Source of the DNA: Linderina pennispora
Lineage: Eukaryota; Kickxellomycota; Kickxellomycetes; Kickxellales; Kickxellaceae
Reading direction: 5' to 3'
Length of the DNA stretch: 64,000 bases
NCBI RefSeq assembly: GCF_002104995.1
Contig: NW_024468253.1
Coordinates: 868,001 to 932,000 of the forward strand
Made by a program: the position numbers and the translations under genes. Below the pieces are notes generated by a model. The model made no database searches. It was not told the DNA's origin and was given only the letters and a program-made list of their open reading frames with translations. This document shows, in pieces, positions 23,225 to 35,159 of the stretch (position 1 is the first letter of the stretch; every line of letters begins with the position of its first letter).

Positions 23225-26200
23225 ATGAAGAGCGGCAGCACCAGACGGCCGTTCTCAGCGGCATCGCGGCAGGGCGACGAGCCGGCAGACGACAGTCCAG
23301 GCCAGCATTACTCAATGCAGCAGGTGGTACAGTGGAGCGAGGGTCGTGTGGGGCAGTGGCTCCGAGAGCAGGGGTTTGCGCGGCATGAGCGGGCGTTTGT
23401 GGAAAACCAGATTAACGGAGAGGCGCTGCTGGAGCTCGACTACAACTTGCTAAAGGAGCTGTCAGTGCGCACCGTGGGCGAGCGTGTTCGTCTAAATATA
23501 GCCATCCGCGACTTGCGCAACAGGTGCCTGCGAGGGGACATGATGGATAACACCCGGCCAGACACCAGTCGGTCAAAGGCACGAGGGCTTCCTTCGCTGC
23601 AGATTTTCAGCGAGCCGCATATGGTCAGGACGAACACGCTGGTTGGTGCCCAGCCGCCGCCGCCGATGATTCGGGGGCCGTCAAAGGAGCTACCGAATAT
23701 ACCAACCACGGAGGCCAGCACAGGCCAAGCGGGCTCCACCATGGGCAGCAGCAGCAGCACCGCGACATCCTCAGTTGTCCGCAGTCCTGGGCTGCGCGAA
23801 ATTGGCGCCCCGCCGCCGTCGTTCCCGTTCGGGCTTACAGACCCTGGCTCGCTCAAGGGCTCTGGCAATGTGCGGTACCGCAAGATGGCGGCAATTCCAG
23901 TAGGTCCGTCGGCAGACGTGAGGCATCGTGCATCGCCGGAGCCAAACCCGGCAGATGAGCGATTGCGGATGCTGTTTGGCGGGCACCTACACTCGCCTGT
24001 GCCTCCGTCGCAACAAAGCCAGCATGGCGCCGATTCGCAAGAGCAGCTGGAGGAAGTTGAGCGGCTCAACATGCAGTTCCAGGAGCTGTTTGGTACTGAC
24101 ATTGGCGTGACCAATCTGGCAGACTCTCTGAGCTTGAAGGTGCGGCATGTGGCGATTACCGGTCCCGACAATGTTGTGCGCCATATATCTGTCCCAAGCA
24201 CGCGATCTGCGTATGAAATTCTGAGTCGGATCCTGCGCGAGTTTGGCCTCGACAGAGATGTTGACAAGGACCGGTATGCCCTGTTTGTCATGTCTACTGA
24301 CGGCGGCGGTGCGCGCAGCCTGACCGACGACGAGATCATCGAAATCTTTAATGATCCGGACAGCCTGGTGAGCGAAAAGATCTTTTTGCGCAAGCGGCAC
24401 CAGCTGGCCAGGCCAACGCCTGGCACACGGCGGTCCGAGCAGTTGCAGAAGGCGTTTGAAAAGCTGGGCAACATCCTGCCGAGGCAGCCGTCAAACAACA
24501 CAATATCAAGCTCCTCGACACATACCCCGATCAGCGTGTCGTCAACACCACTGCTTAGCGCTGCGCAGAGCGCCAGTGAGTCTACACCCACGACCACGCT
24601 GATGGCTCAGTCACAGCAGCCCAGCGGGCCTCAGCCGTTGCGACAGTCTGCATCAGCACAAGCACAAGCACAAGCACATGCATCAGCACAAGCACAAGCC
24701 CAGGCTCAGGCACAAGCACAAGCCCAGGCTCAGGCACAAGCCCAGGTACAGGCCCAGGCACATGCGCAGGCGCAGGCACAGGTACAGGCGCAGCAGGGAC
24801 AAACCAGGCCGCAGAACCCTGGCAGTATTGACAAGCTGCAGCGCATGCTAGGCGACCGACCACCCTCTGAGATGGTGTCAATGAACGTCGAAAAGTACTT
24901 CCCAGGCAATGAAGCACGAGCGCGGCACTCGATCATGCGCAAGCATAGGCGCGAGTCTCACGACAGCACAATGATGGGGCAAAGCAGCGGTAGCAACACC
25001 AAGGGGACCAACTCTCGGCGGTCGACAATCAGCAACTCGCGCAACCACCACCGGCGCAGCAGCTCAGGATCGCGCAGCATGCAGGCACGCCTGGCATCAT
25101 ACGCAATGTCCGGTAGCAACTCGCAAGCGTCAGCCAAGGGCCTGAAGGATCTGAATCGGAAGCTCGAGGCCATTGGTGAGCAGGCGGAGATCAAGGAAGA
25201 AGAGGAGGGAGATGAGAAGGGGGCTGGCGGCAAGTCGTCAGTGCAGAGCGCTGTTGCGCGGTCGCAGTCGCTGATGACGCCCAAAACCACCCATTCTTTC
25301 CGCAAGGGCACGCTATCCCGGAAGAACACCATTACATTGGAGACGACGGACGAGAACATGAACAAGCGGTTGAGCCGCATCTATATTGATCCGTCGGTCA
25401 ACACGCGTGTGGGAGAGGGCGAATCCGAGTTTGTCGATGACATCAGCGATGGAAATGCATCGACAGAGTTTTCGTCCGACTTTTCGGACTCTATTTACAG
25501 CGACGGCAGCTTTGACGAGAGCTTCGACGAATCGGACTCGAGTTTCTTGGATGCCATTGATGAAGACCAGGAGGAGAGCGATGATGACCCAAGCACTCCA
25601 AAGGTCGTGGTGCTGTCAACTGGCCAGGCACAGCTGCTTGACCTGGGCAAGACGCGTTCGGCTGCGGCTACTGAAGGCAGTGCTGGCCTGTCGTCCGCCT
25701 CAACCAAGATCCTTCAGCAGGGCAAGGACGCGATGTCCAGCGGAAGTTCTCTTCAGGGGAGCACAGGGGCGATGGAACGACAGCCATGGAGCGGCGGAGC
25801 AGTGTGGCCAGGTCTGAGAAGGCCGTGCGGGCCAAGAAGAAATCATGGATCAAGGGAGCCCCCATTGCCAGCGGCTCGTTTGGCAGCGTGTACTTTGCCA
25901 TGAACACCAAGACCGGCATCATCATGGCAGTCAAGGAAGTCGAGCTGCCGACACCAGGATCGGCATCGCTGGGTCGCAAGCAGCGCATGGTTGATGCGCT
26001 GCGGCACGAGCTGGCGCTGCTGCAGGACTTGGATCACAAGAACGTTGTGCAGTACCTGGGCACGGACCTCGACGACCAGATGATGTACATTTTCCTCGAA
26101 TACGTGCCCGGCGGCTCTGTTGCCAGCGCGCTGGCGAGCTACGGAACTTTCCCCGAGCCGCTGATCCAGACATACACGGCGCAGATTCTCGAGGGCCTGG

Positions 26201-26667
26201 TGTACCTGCACGGGCAGGGGATCATCCACCGCGACATCAAGGGCGGCAACGTGCTGATTGACCAGAACGGCAGCGTCAAGATCTCTGACTTTGGCATCTC
26301 CAAGCGTGTGGACGAGGCCGTTGCGAGCAACAAGCTTGGCAACCGGGCATCGCTGCAGGGATCGGTGTTTTGGATGGCGCCCGAGGTGGTCAAGAACACG
26401 CACTACACGTACAAGGGCGACATCTGGAGTCTTGGCTGCCTGGTTATCGAGATGATGACGGGCCACCACCCGTTCCCTGAGCTCGATCAGATGCAAGCGC
26501 TGCTGACGATTGGGCAGATGGGGCGACCAAAGATCCCGAGCGGCATCTCGGCCGAGGCGCTCAGCTTCCTGGAGGCCACGCTGGAGCTGGACGTCGAGAA
26601 GCGGCCCAGCGCACTCGAGCTTCAGAGCCATCCATTTGTGCGGGACATCCAGCCCTCCACGCCCTGA
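23225..26667 (+). CDS. MAPKKK of the Ste11/Byr2 type (SAM, Ras-association, kinase)
   Basis: About 1,147 residues, no introns. A SAM domain lies near residues 34-101 (VVQWSEGRVGQWLREQGF...NLLKELSV) and a Ras-association domain near 305-395 (VRHVAITGPDNVVRHISVP...ALFVMSTDGG). A Gln-Ala tract at 477-524 follows, then a disordered linker and an acidic Asp/Ser stretch. The kinase domain at about 877-1143 has the glycine loop GSFGSVY, VAIK-type MAVKEV, HRDIKGGNVL, DFG, and WMAPEVV. This is the order in Byr2/Ste11 kinases that take input from Ras and Ste50-like partners and pass it to a MAPKK in mating, filamentation and stress pathways. One base is missing at about 25768-25772 in a run of four G, separating the N-terminal frame (ends 25903) from the kinase frame. 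A RasB-type Ras gene lies 1 kb downstream. Confidence 0.93.
24655..24795 (+). repeat. Gln-Ala coding repeat (CARGCN-type hexamers) in the MAPKKK linker
   Basis: About 47 codons alternate Gln with Ala, with occasional His, Ser or Val, as imperfect 6-base units such as caagca and caggca. Codons for both residues vary, so the repeat is imperfect at the DNA level but almost perfect in protein. Confidence 0.9.
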
Positions 26668-27727
26668 GTGATTTTTAATACGACCTAGTCCCCATTTTGG
26701 CTTGCTGCACCCAAGTGACTGCTTGCTTCATGACGCGAGGGAGTTGCAGGCCGCTTCCGAGTTGCTGCGAAGGAAAAAAACCGGCTCGATGCTGGCTTTG
26801 CAATGTCGCAGCATGGAGCTAGAAAGGCACAGCATCTGCAAATCTCTTTCCTTCCCTAGCGCAACCTCGCGCTTCGGCACAGTGTGGCAGCACGCAGTCG
26901 TGCAGCTGTCAGCACACATCAGGATTCTGCTTTCCAAGTGGCCGGGGCTGTGCGTGCGAGCGTGCGTCACTTACGTGAGCTGCCCTTTGAGCGGCTCGCG
27001 ACGGAGAGCGCGCCCGGTGGCTTTCGCTGCAGTGGCGCGGACTTGTCAAATTCCATAGGTTGGAATATGCGTTCCTGGAAGCACGCCCATTGACAGGCTG
27101 CGTGCCCGAACGAGCGAGGGCGAAAGGCTTTATAGCAGTCTCGTTCTGCAAGCCCGAAAAGGAGGCCACGACGAGAACGAATATCCACTTTGGCAGCATG
27201 TGGTGCCAAAAGGCACACATGAAGGTCGCACAAAGCCGCGCTTCCCCCCACTAAGGTCCACTTTTATCCCAGCACCACCCTTTGGCCGGCCCGCTTGTGG
27301 GTTGCACTCGCCGGCGGGGGATCCCGTCTTGGGCGAGAGGTCGCGAGATCCGGTGGGTCTGTCCGCCGGTGGGCCACAAAAGGGCTCGCATCAAGCACTG
27401 AGGGATGGGCAGAGTGAGCGCCTAACCACAGTTCGATGTATGTCGCCGTTTTTTTCCGGGCTTGCCAGTCTAAGTGTGAGATTTTATTTATTTCTTTTTC
27501 CTTTCTCTTTGCTCCCTTTTCCTTACAAGATTGCGGTACTGCAAATTTTCAGCACTTTGTTTTTTCGTCATATATTTCTTGTAAAATTCGTCCTAATCCA
27601 CATCTAAGGAGAACCGACAAAAAGGCCAGCGATACCTTGCCCCCGCAAAATATACAAATTCCTGTCTCTCTCTCTCTCCAGCTTCCTGTTGCGAACCTTT
27701 TTCCTGCTTTCCTAATTGCGTTTCGAA
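26668..27727. other. Intergenic region upstream of the RasB-type gene
   Basis: About 1.06 kb with no supported gene. The last 250 bases before the RAS ATG are T- and C/T-rich, including a ctctctctctctcc run near 27665, and probably form the promoter and leader. Confidence 0.45.
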
Positions 27728-29722
27728 ATGATTCTGTACAAGCTCGTCGTGCTCGGTGATGGTGGTGTTGGCAAGGTATGTATTTCCATTAGCTGCTGTT
27801 GTTGGCAGTGTGCTCTGCTATGTGCCTACAGCCCGGTGGTATGCAGCAAAGGGCGCCCTTCGCCTTGCGCAAGGAGGAGTGGAGGAGTAGGTGGGTCGAG
27901 GAGAGCTAAGGGCTGCCGTCCCTCTGTTGTTTCTAGCCGCCTCATGGGACAGGCAAGTGCGCTGGAATAGCAGTATTCAAAACGAGCGGGCGGGCAACTG
28001 ACGGCAAGGCAGGCTCTGAAGAGCCGCAAGAATAAAGTGTGACTTGTTCTACGTGCATCTGCCAGCTCGGACACCAGCACCTGTCTAGGCGCGCAAGGCA
28101 AGGCTGCTATCGCACATGATATACCATCGACCCCGCGCCGGAAGCGGGTCAATAGTGTCCAGCTGATAAGACAGAGGCATTTCCTCAGCCCGCTATTGAT
28201 CCAGACGAGGCTAGCCGGCAGCGCAAACAGCAGGACCTGTTGACTAACCCCTGCGCACCCCATCCACTACGCTGTAGACTGCGCTTACAATCCAGCTGTG
28301 CCTGAACCACTTTGTCGGTAAGTTGCCATTTCTTCCAGGGCGAGCCGCGTTGCGAGCAACCAGTCTGTGCTTTTCTGTTTCCTGGTTGCCGGCCCAATGC
28401 AGGTCCCGAACTTGCGGAATGCTATTACTAATTTCTCGTTTATCCTTACTATTTTCCACACTGACGGAAATGCCGGCTATACGACAACGCGGGATACGTG
28501 GGGCTGGTCTACATGGGCGCATCGGTTTCCTTTTTCAAACGCAATTTTTGCGGAAGGGACTGCCGTTCTTTCTTTGTCGCTGGGCGTAAACAAAAACACC
28601 TGCTTATTTTTTGCCTGTGACGGTACATGATATAGAGGTAAGCACTGGAAACAATTGGCGCATTCTCGGAAACTCCTCTTCCCCTCCCCGCATAGCGTGC
28701 AGCTGTACTAAAGCGCCACCCTGGTTTCTGGGATAACAAATAGACCTACGACCCGACCATCGAAGATTCCTATCGCAAGCAGGTTGTCATTGATGACCAG
28801 CCATGCGTGCTTGAGGTGCTTGACACAGCCGGCCAAGGTAAGGAGCCACTGTAGAAATGGGAGGCGACGCATGCATCTGCAGGCGAGAAAATGTGCATTT
28901 CATTGAGCGGCTGTGCTACTAACGCGCTGGGTCTGCCCCTGCCGTTCATGCCCACCACCGTCTTTTGGCTGTAGAGGAATACACAGCGCTTCGCGACCAG
29001 TGGATAAGGTAAGTCCGGGTCATTTTCGCTGTTGTTTTGGATTATGCAGCCCCGATTGTCAACACTCGGGCGATCTGCCGTTTGGGACGGCGCACGCCTG
29101 TTGCACGCTTGCTAATGGCAGGCGCGCTGGCGCTTGGGCTCACGCCTTGGCGCTAGTTGCTTTTTTGGGGGGCGAGGAAGCGCGGACGACCAAGCGCACT
29201 ATGAGGGGCCTATTTACCTCCTATCGGGCCAGCTACTATTGCTATTATGCGGGAGCGACAAAGGCAGCAGTTCCGCCTGGGCGCGGGGCGATTCGCTGCG
29301 CAACACCCTCCCCGTAGAAACCGGTATACTAACATTGGGCCACGACTACTAGGGACGGCGAGGGATTCCTGCTGGTGTACTCGATCACATCGCGGTCGAC
29401 GTTTGAGCGCGTCGAGCGGTTCCGCGACCAGATCATCCGCGTGAAGGACCAGGACCATGTGCCGATGATGCTTGTGGGCAACAAGTGCGATAAGGCGCAG
29501 GAGCGCGAGGTGTCGTTCCAGGAGGGCCAGGCGATGGCGCGCCGGCTGGGGTGCGACTTTGTCGAGTCATCCGCCAAGACGTGCATCAATGTGGAGAAGG
29601 CGTTCTACACGACGGTGCGGATGATCCGACAACAGAGGGACAGGCGAGTTGGCGGCCGCGGGGCCACCAGCACCGGCATCACCAGGCGGGAGAAGAAGAA
29701 GTCCAAGTGCACGATCCTCTAG
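27728..29722 (+). CDS. Ras GTPase of the fungal RasB/Ras-2 clade
   Basis: Five exons: 27728-27775, 28278-28317, 28744-28837, 28975-29008 and 29353-29722; introns of 502, 426, 137 and 344 bases start with GT and end with AG. About 195 residues. G motifs: GDGGVGK|T at the first junction, effector [32 protein letters not shown] and ESSAK. The tail is polybasic and ends [12 protein letters not shown], a CaaX box. The [16 protein letters not shown] block marks the RasB/Ras-2 group of filamentous fungi, which controls morphogenesis and polarity. At the exon 2/exon 3 junction two bases are missing: the frame needs a Glu codon before TYDP, but the exon resumes directly with ACC after tag. This is either a 2-base assembly loss or an unusual acceptor. 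All other junctions keep phase. Confidence 0.92.
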
Positions 29723-30710
29723 ACGCCGAGACAAGCAGCCCGAACTTTTATAGTGCTCTACTGCTGGCTGGCTAGCCGTTTGCTTTTGTTCTATATCGTC
29801 CCCCTCCCCTAACCTCCCCCTATTGCTTCTCCAAAATCACCTTGCTCTGCTGGCTTGCACATATCTCCCACACCCGTATGCCAGCAGGCAGCAGACCAAC
29901 CCCCTTTGTTACGTGGAGTAGAAAAACAATAGCCTCACATGCAAACCTCTTAACCCCTCTTCTCTTCTCTAATGGCAATGGGGGAAGGGAGGATGAGACC
30001 TGCTTCGGTTCCCCGGCCTCGCGTCTCCTTGCCCACCTTGCCTGCCTCACCTCTGAATCCACCTTCTAAGCTCTCTTTCTTTTTCACCCCCTCTCCCCTT
30101 TTTCTTACTATTTTTCTCAAACTTTCTATTACTCTTTTTAGCACTCGTAATGTCAGGTCTCCTTTGAATAAGCGCTGTTGCGGTCCCTACTCGAGCCGGG
30201 GACAATGTCCTGGGCAAGAGGGAGAGGCGTTTGTGCGTGAGAGCAGTTGGATGTCAAGAGTCAGTCATGCTGAAGTTGGCCTGTGGATGGCGGTCCAAAC
30301 AGAGGCTGGCAGGTGGGCTAGCCCAATGGCAGGTGTGCGCAGTGTGGAGTGCAGTCGCCGGGTGCGGGGAGGGGTGATGTGGGCTTGGCCTGGTCCCAAG
30401 GTCCGCATTTGGGCGCTGGCTATTGATGTGGAGACTGAGAACATGCTTCTGGTTTCTATGACGAGATGTCACAGGCGCCGATCGCCAGCTCTGTCGCTCT
30501 ATAAAGCCAAACGGGCAGCTTGGCTGCTGTTCATCCCTGGCTTTTTGTATACTTTTCTTGTTCCTGTTTTCTTTTTTCTCTGACAACAAGCAATTTTTCG
30601 CACAAATTGCGCCAACTGCACAAACAGACCGCCATTTCGCCTTGTCCCTGTTTCTTCTTCTCCTCCTCATCTCTACCCTCCCCTTCATTTGCACAGTTAT
30701 ATAAATAGAA
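29723..30710. other. Intergenic region upstream of the myosin gene
   Basis: About 990 bases, strongly C/T-rich in 29780-30140. A TATA-like tctataaag lies at about 30498, some 210 bases before the myosin ATG, and a second AT-rich block (tatataaata) directly precedes it. No gene seen. Confidence 0.45.
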
Positions 30711-33700
30711 ATGTTTGAGCCGCCCACGGCAGAGATAATTGCAGAGGCGCTCAAGCTGCTCGAGCCGTACACCAAGGGCGCCAAGGCGTGGTTTGAGGAC
30801 GGCGACGAGGCATGGACAAAAGGGACGCTGGTGCAGCGCAAAGACGACACGGTGATAGGGATCTCGCGACTGGTATTTGTGCGCGACGACACACGCATAA
30901 CGCCAACAGCGGAGCTGGTAGCGCAGACATCGGGGCTGACGATTCCCTCACAGGAGACGGGCGGGGGACTGGGACGGAAAACATCGGTGCGGGCGCCGAC
31001 GGCGGCGGAGCTGCAGAAGATTGTTGCGCGCGGGTCACGGCTCACAGGCGGGCGGATCAGCTCTCTGCAGCGCGCAAATGACTCGTACGTGGTGGACATT
31101 GCATTCAGCGAGCTGGTGGAGGCAGGCGTGGACGGGGGCATTGTGCCGGCGCTGGCGAATCCGCCGATTCTGGACGGCACGGCCGACCTGACGGCGCTGA
31201 GCTACCTGCACGAGCCAGCAGTACTGTATAATCTGATGTGGCGGTACCAGCAACGGCAAATCTACACGTACTCGGGTGTGGTGCTGGTGGCAATGAATCC
31301 ATTCGAGAGCGTGCCAATGTATACGGGCGAGATCATGCAGAAATACGCGCGCGGCGAGAGCGGGCACGACAGCCCGCACTTGTTTGCGATTGCAGAGGAT
31401 GCGTACCAGGGGATGGTCAAGGAGCAGCGCAACCAGACGATCATCGTGTATGGCGAGTCGGGGTCGGGCAAGACAACCAGCGCAAAGTACATCATGCGGT
31501 ACTTTGCACAGGCACACCATGCCGATACAAATTCGCAGCAGATGTCGACAGTCGAGAACCAGATCCTGGCGACCAACCCGGTATTTGAGTCATTCGGCAA
31601 CGCAAAGACCACGCGCAATGACAACTCGTCGCGGTTCGGCAAGTTCCTGGACATCAAGTTCGAGCGCCGGCGGCAGCAGATCGTCGGCGGTCGCATCCGC
31701 ACATTCCTGCTCGAGCGCTCGCGCGTCGCATACCAGCCTCCGACAGAGCGCAACTACCACATCTTCTACCAGCTTTTGGCAGGCGCCAGCGCAGAGCTGC
31801 GGCGGCAGGTGCGGCTTGACGGGCGGTATGCAGGCTGGGAGGCGTTTCACTACACATGCCAGGGGGGAGCCGGGTTCGGGACGATTGCGGGGGTCGACGA
31901 TGCAGCGGATTTTGGCGAAACAGATGCGTCGCTGGAGATGGTTGGGATTGACGGGCAGCAGAGGGGCGATATCTGGCGCACGCTGGCAGGGATCCTGCAC
32001 CTGGGGAATGTCGGGTTTGCCGGGTCGGAGACGATCGGGTCGTATGTGGACAGCGGGTCGGAAGAGCAGTTTGCGATTGCGGCGCAGCTGCTGGGCGTGG
32101 CGGAGGCCAAGCTGCGGCAGTGGCTGACGAAGCGGCAGATTGTGACGCGGCACGACCACATCCTGGCCAAGGTCAACAAGACCCAGGCGCTGGTGATCCG
32201 CGACTCAATCGCCAAATTCATCTACGCCCGGCTGTTCGACTGGATCCTGGGGCCGATCAATGCGTCGCTGATGCCGGCGCACGTGGACGAGAGCCTGACG
32301 TCGTTTGTGGGCGTGCTGGACATCTACGGATTCGAGCACTTTGAGCACAACTCGTTCGAGCAGTTCTGCATCAACTACGCCAACGAGAAGCTGCAGCAGG
32401 GGTTCAACCATCCACGTGTTCAAGCTCGAGCAGGAGGAGTACCGGCGCGAGCAACTGACCAACTGGACGTTCATTGGGTTCCAGGACAACCAGCCGTGTA
32501 TTGATCTGATAGAGGGCAAGCCAATCGGCATCCTGGCGCTGCTGGACGAGGAGTGTCGGCTGGAGCAGGGCTCCAGACAAGACGTTTGTGGAGAAGCTGT
32601 ACAGGCAGTTTGCGGCGCCCGACGGCCCACAGCGGCGGCAGGTGGAGCAGCCAGAGATGGCCGGATATTTCCGCAAGCCGCGGTTCTCCAACTCGGCCTT
32701 CACGATCCGCCACTACGCACACGAGGTCACGTACGAGGGCGACGGGTTCCTGGAGAAGAACCGCGACACAGTGCCCGATGAGATCCTGGATCTGCTGTGC
32801 GCCAGCGACTTTGCCTTTGTAGGCCACGCTGGCCAGCGCCGCGCGCGATCCGGGCCCAGCCAGCCCCCACACCCCGGCCATGTCGCCGGTCATGCGTGCG
32901 TCCAGCCCGGCAGTCTCGCCGCGGGCCCTGGCAGCCAAGTCCGGGGCGGCTCGGCGGGCAGCAGCGGCGGCAAGCGCCGACATTGGCAGGTGTGTTCAAG
33001 AAGTCGCTGGCAGGGCTGATGGCGACGCTGTCGGAGACCTGAAATGCACTACATCCGCTGCATCAAGCCCAACGAGGCCAAGGCGGCGTGGCGGTTCCAG
33101 GCGCCCATGGTCCTGTCGCAGCTGCGCTCCTGCGGCGTCATCGAGACCATCCGCATCTCCAAGGCCGGGTATCCGTCGCGTGTGCCCATTCGCACGTGCA
33201 ACGAGCGCTACGCCGTGCTGTTAGACGCCACGCCCACCTTCGATCTGCTCCCGGCCTACCAGCAAGGACGAGCTGCAGCCGCAGGAGCGCGCGCTGTGCC
33301 TGCACATTCTGCAGGCGTGTCTGCCCGACCCCGGGCTGTACCAGCTGGGACTGACCAAGGTGTTTCTGCGTGCTGGCCAGTGGGCTGTGCTGGAGAAGAA
33401 GCGCACGCTGATCTTTGAGCGCTCCGCGCTGGTCATGCAGCGCTTTGCCCGCGGCTTCCTGGTGCGCCAGGGCTACGCGCGCATGCGCTCGGCCGCCGTG
33501 ACCATCCAGCGCTGGTACCGCGACCATCTGTTTGCCCGCCGCATCGACCAGTTCACCAGAGCCTACGCGGTCCGAGTCATCGAGAGGAACTGGCTCGAAT
33601 GCTGCCAGCGCCGCCGCCGGGCGCGCGAATCCGCAGGCGCTACGTCACTCCAGGCGTTGGCGCGTGGTGTGCTGGCGCGCCGGGACTTTGGCGCCGCACT

Positions 33701-34968
33701 CCGCCAGGCACACGAGCGCGCGGCCGCTCAGCGCCGCATCGAGGACGAGCAGAGACGCAAGCAGGCGGAGAGTGAGCGGCTGCGGAATGAGCAGGCACGG
33801 CGGAACGCCGAGAAAGAGCGGCTGCGGGCGTCGACGCAGGCTGCGCGGCAAAAGGCCATACTGGCCGCTGAGCAGGCGCGCAATCTTGACGCCGAGATCT
33901 CCGAGCTGGAGGAGGAGATTGAGCGAGCCAGGCACATGGACGTGTTCAGCGACTCGGACGATACGTCGCTGGGTGGCTCGTTATCGCAACTGCACCCGGT
34001 GCCGCGCACGCCCACATCGGCCGATAGCGCAACTGTCGGGTTTGGCCGGCTTGTGTTCGCCGAGTCAAAACCCCACCGAGGTATTGCGGGGCCGTGCCCG
34101 CCAGAGCTCCAACGAGGCGCGCATGAGCCTGATTGCTGCTGGCCGCGCTGAGCGCCAGCAGAGCACTGCCTTGCCTGTGCTCAATCCGCAGCAGCCGCGT
34201 CGCGCAGAGCCGACCAGCAGCGTGCGGATTGTGCCGCCGCCGCTGATGTCTGTCGAGAGCAGCATTGCGGAGAGCCCGACCATTGCCGAGCCGCCGGATG
34301 CGCGACATGGATCCGCTGAGCAAGGACATTTACGCCTTGATCAACGAGTTCAGCATAGTCAGCGACGGCCGCTATGGCGCCGTCGACTCGCACCGCATCA
34401 TCAAGACCGAGCCCACGTACAAGTCGCCGTCGCTCAGCCATCCAGTCCGCCCGGCCTGCCTACCCGCACGCCTACTTTGCCCAGGCCAGCACCTTCCCCG
34501 CACCCGGCCTGCCGCACAAACTGCACCACCAGACATCCGACATTACCATGGGTGCCCAGATCTACCCGCCGCGCCGCTCCTGGCTACACGGCTCCGGCAC
34601 GTCGCCCACAAGCCCCAGTTTTGTCGTCGGTAAGGTCGACGGCACATTGCCTGCCCCACAGCCAATGTATGCCAACCCGCAGTCTTCGCACTCAGCCAAT
34701 GCGCTGACTATGCGCCAGCCGCTGCAGAACGGGAACCGCGCGACACTGCCGGGCGACCAGCGCACTCACCGCCGCCAGTCGTCGCACTCGAACATGTCTG
34801 TCACTTCGAACCGCACGCAGTCGACTGATATTGCGGGCGGCCGTCATACAGCTGCCAGGGCGCGTGCATGGGCTAGCCGCCAGAGGAGATCGTATGTTCA
34901 GTGCCTTTTCGTCGGACTCACGGTCCCGGTCCAGGCAGACTTCGCATGATATGCTGGTCTGCGTCTGA
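30711..34968 (+). CDS. Class V-like unconventional myosin without a visible DIL tail
   Basis: About 1,410 residues, no introns recognised. The SH3-like N-terminus ([15 protein letters not shown]) is followed by a complete motor: GESGSGKTT near residue 246, switch [11 protein letters not shown], switch [19 protein letters not shown], the CIKPN strand, and [11 protein letters not shown] and VFLRAG near the converter. Four IQ-like motifs follow ([57 protein letters not shown]), then a coiled coil (about 33720-33940) and about 330 residues of Ser/Pro/Gln-rich tail. No DIL, MyTH4, FERM or TH1 domain is seen. Frame changes occur near 32412, 32575, 32.82, 32.99, 33040, 33264, 34.07, 34.3, 34.44 and 34.88 kb; the clear ones are one surplus base. 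With all of them allowed for, the end is the TGA at 34966-34968; one frame alone would end at 34949. Confidence 0.88.
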
Positions 34969-35159
34969 TCGCGACGGTGCAAGCTCGATTGAAGCACAAC
35001 TTCAGACCGCGATTCCGCGACCAGGCCGATGTCATATAGATTCCAGTCACCCGAGATCCAGTCTTCAGGGTCTGTTGGATCAGTGAATCCAAATATAACT
35101 TTACTTGTGTCCGAATGTGCAAAGAGCTGCGTTTTGGTGACAAGGAAAACTCTATCTGA

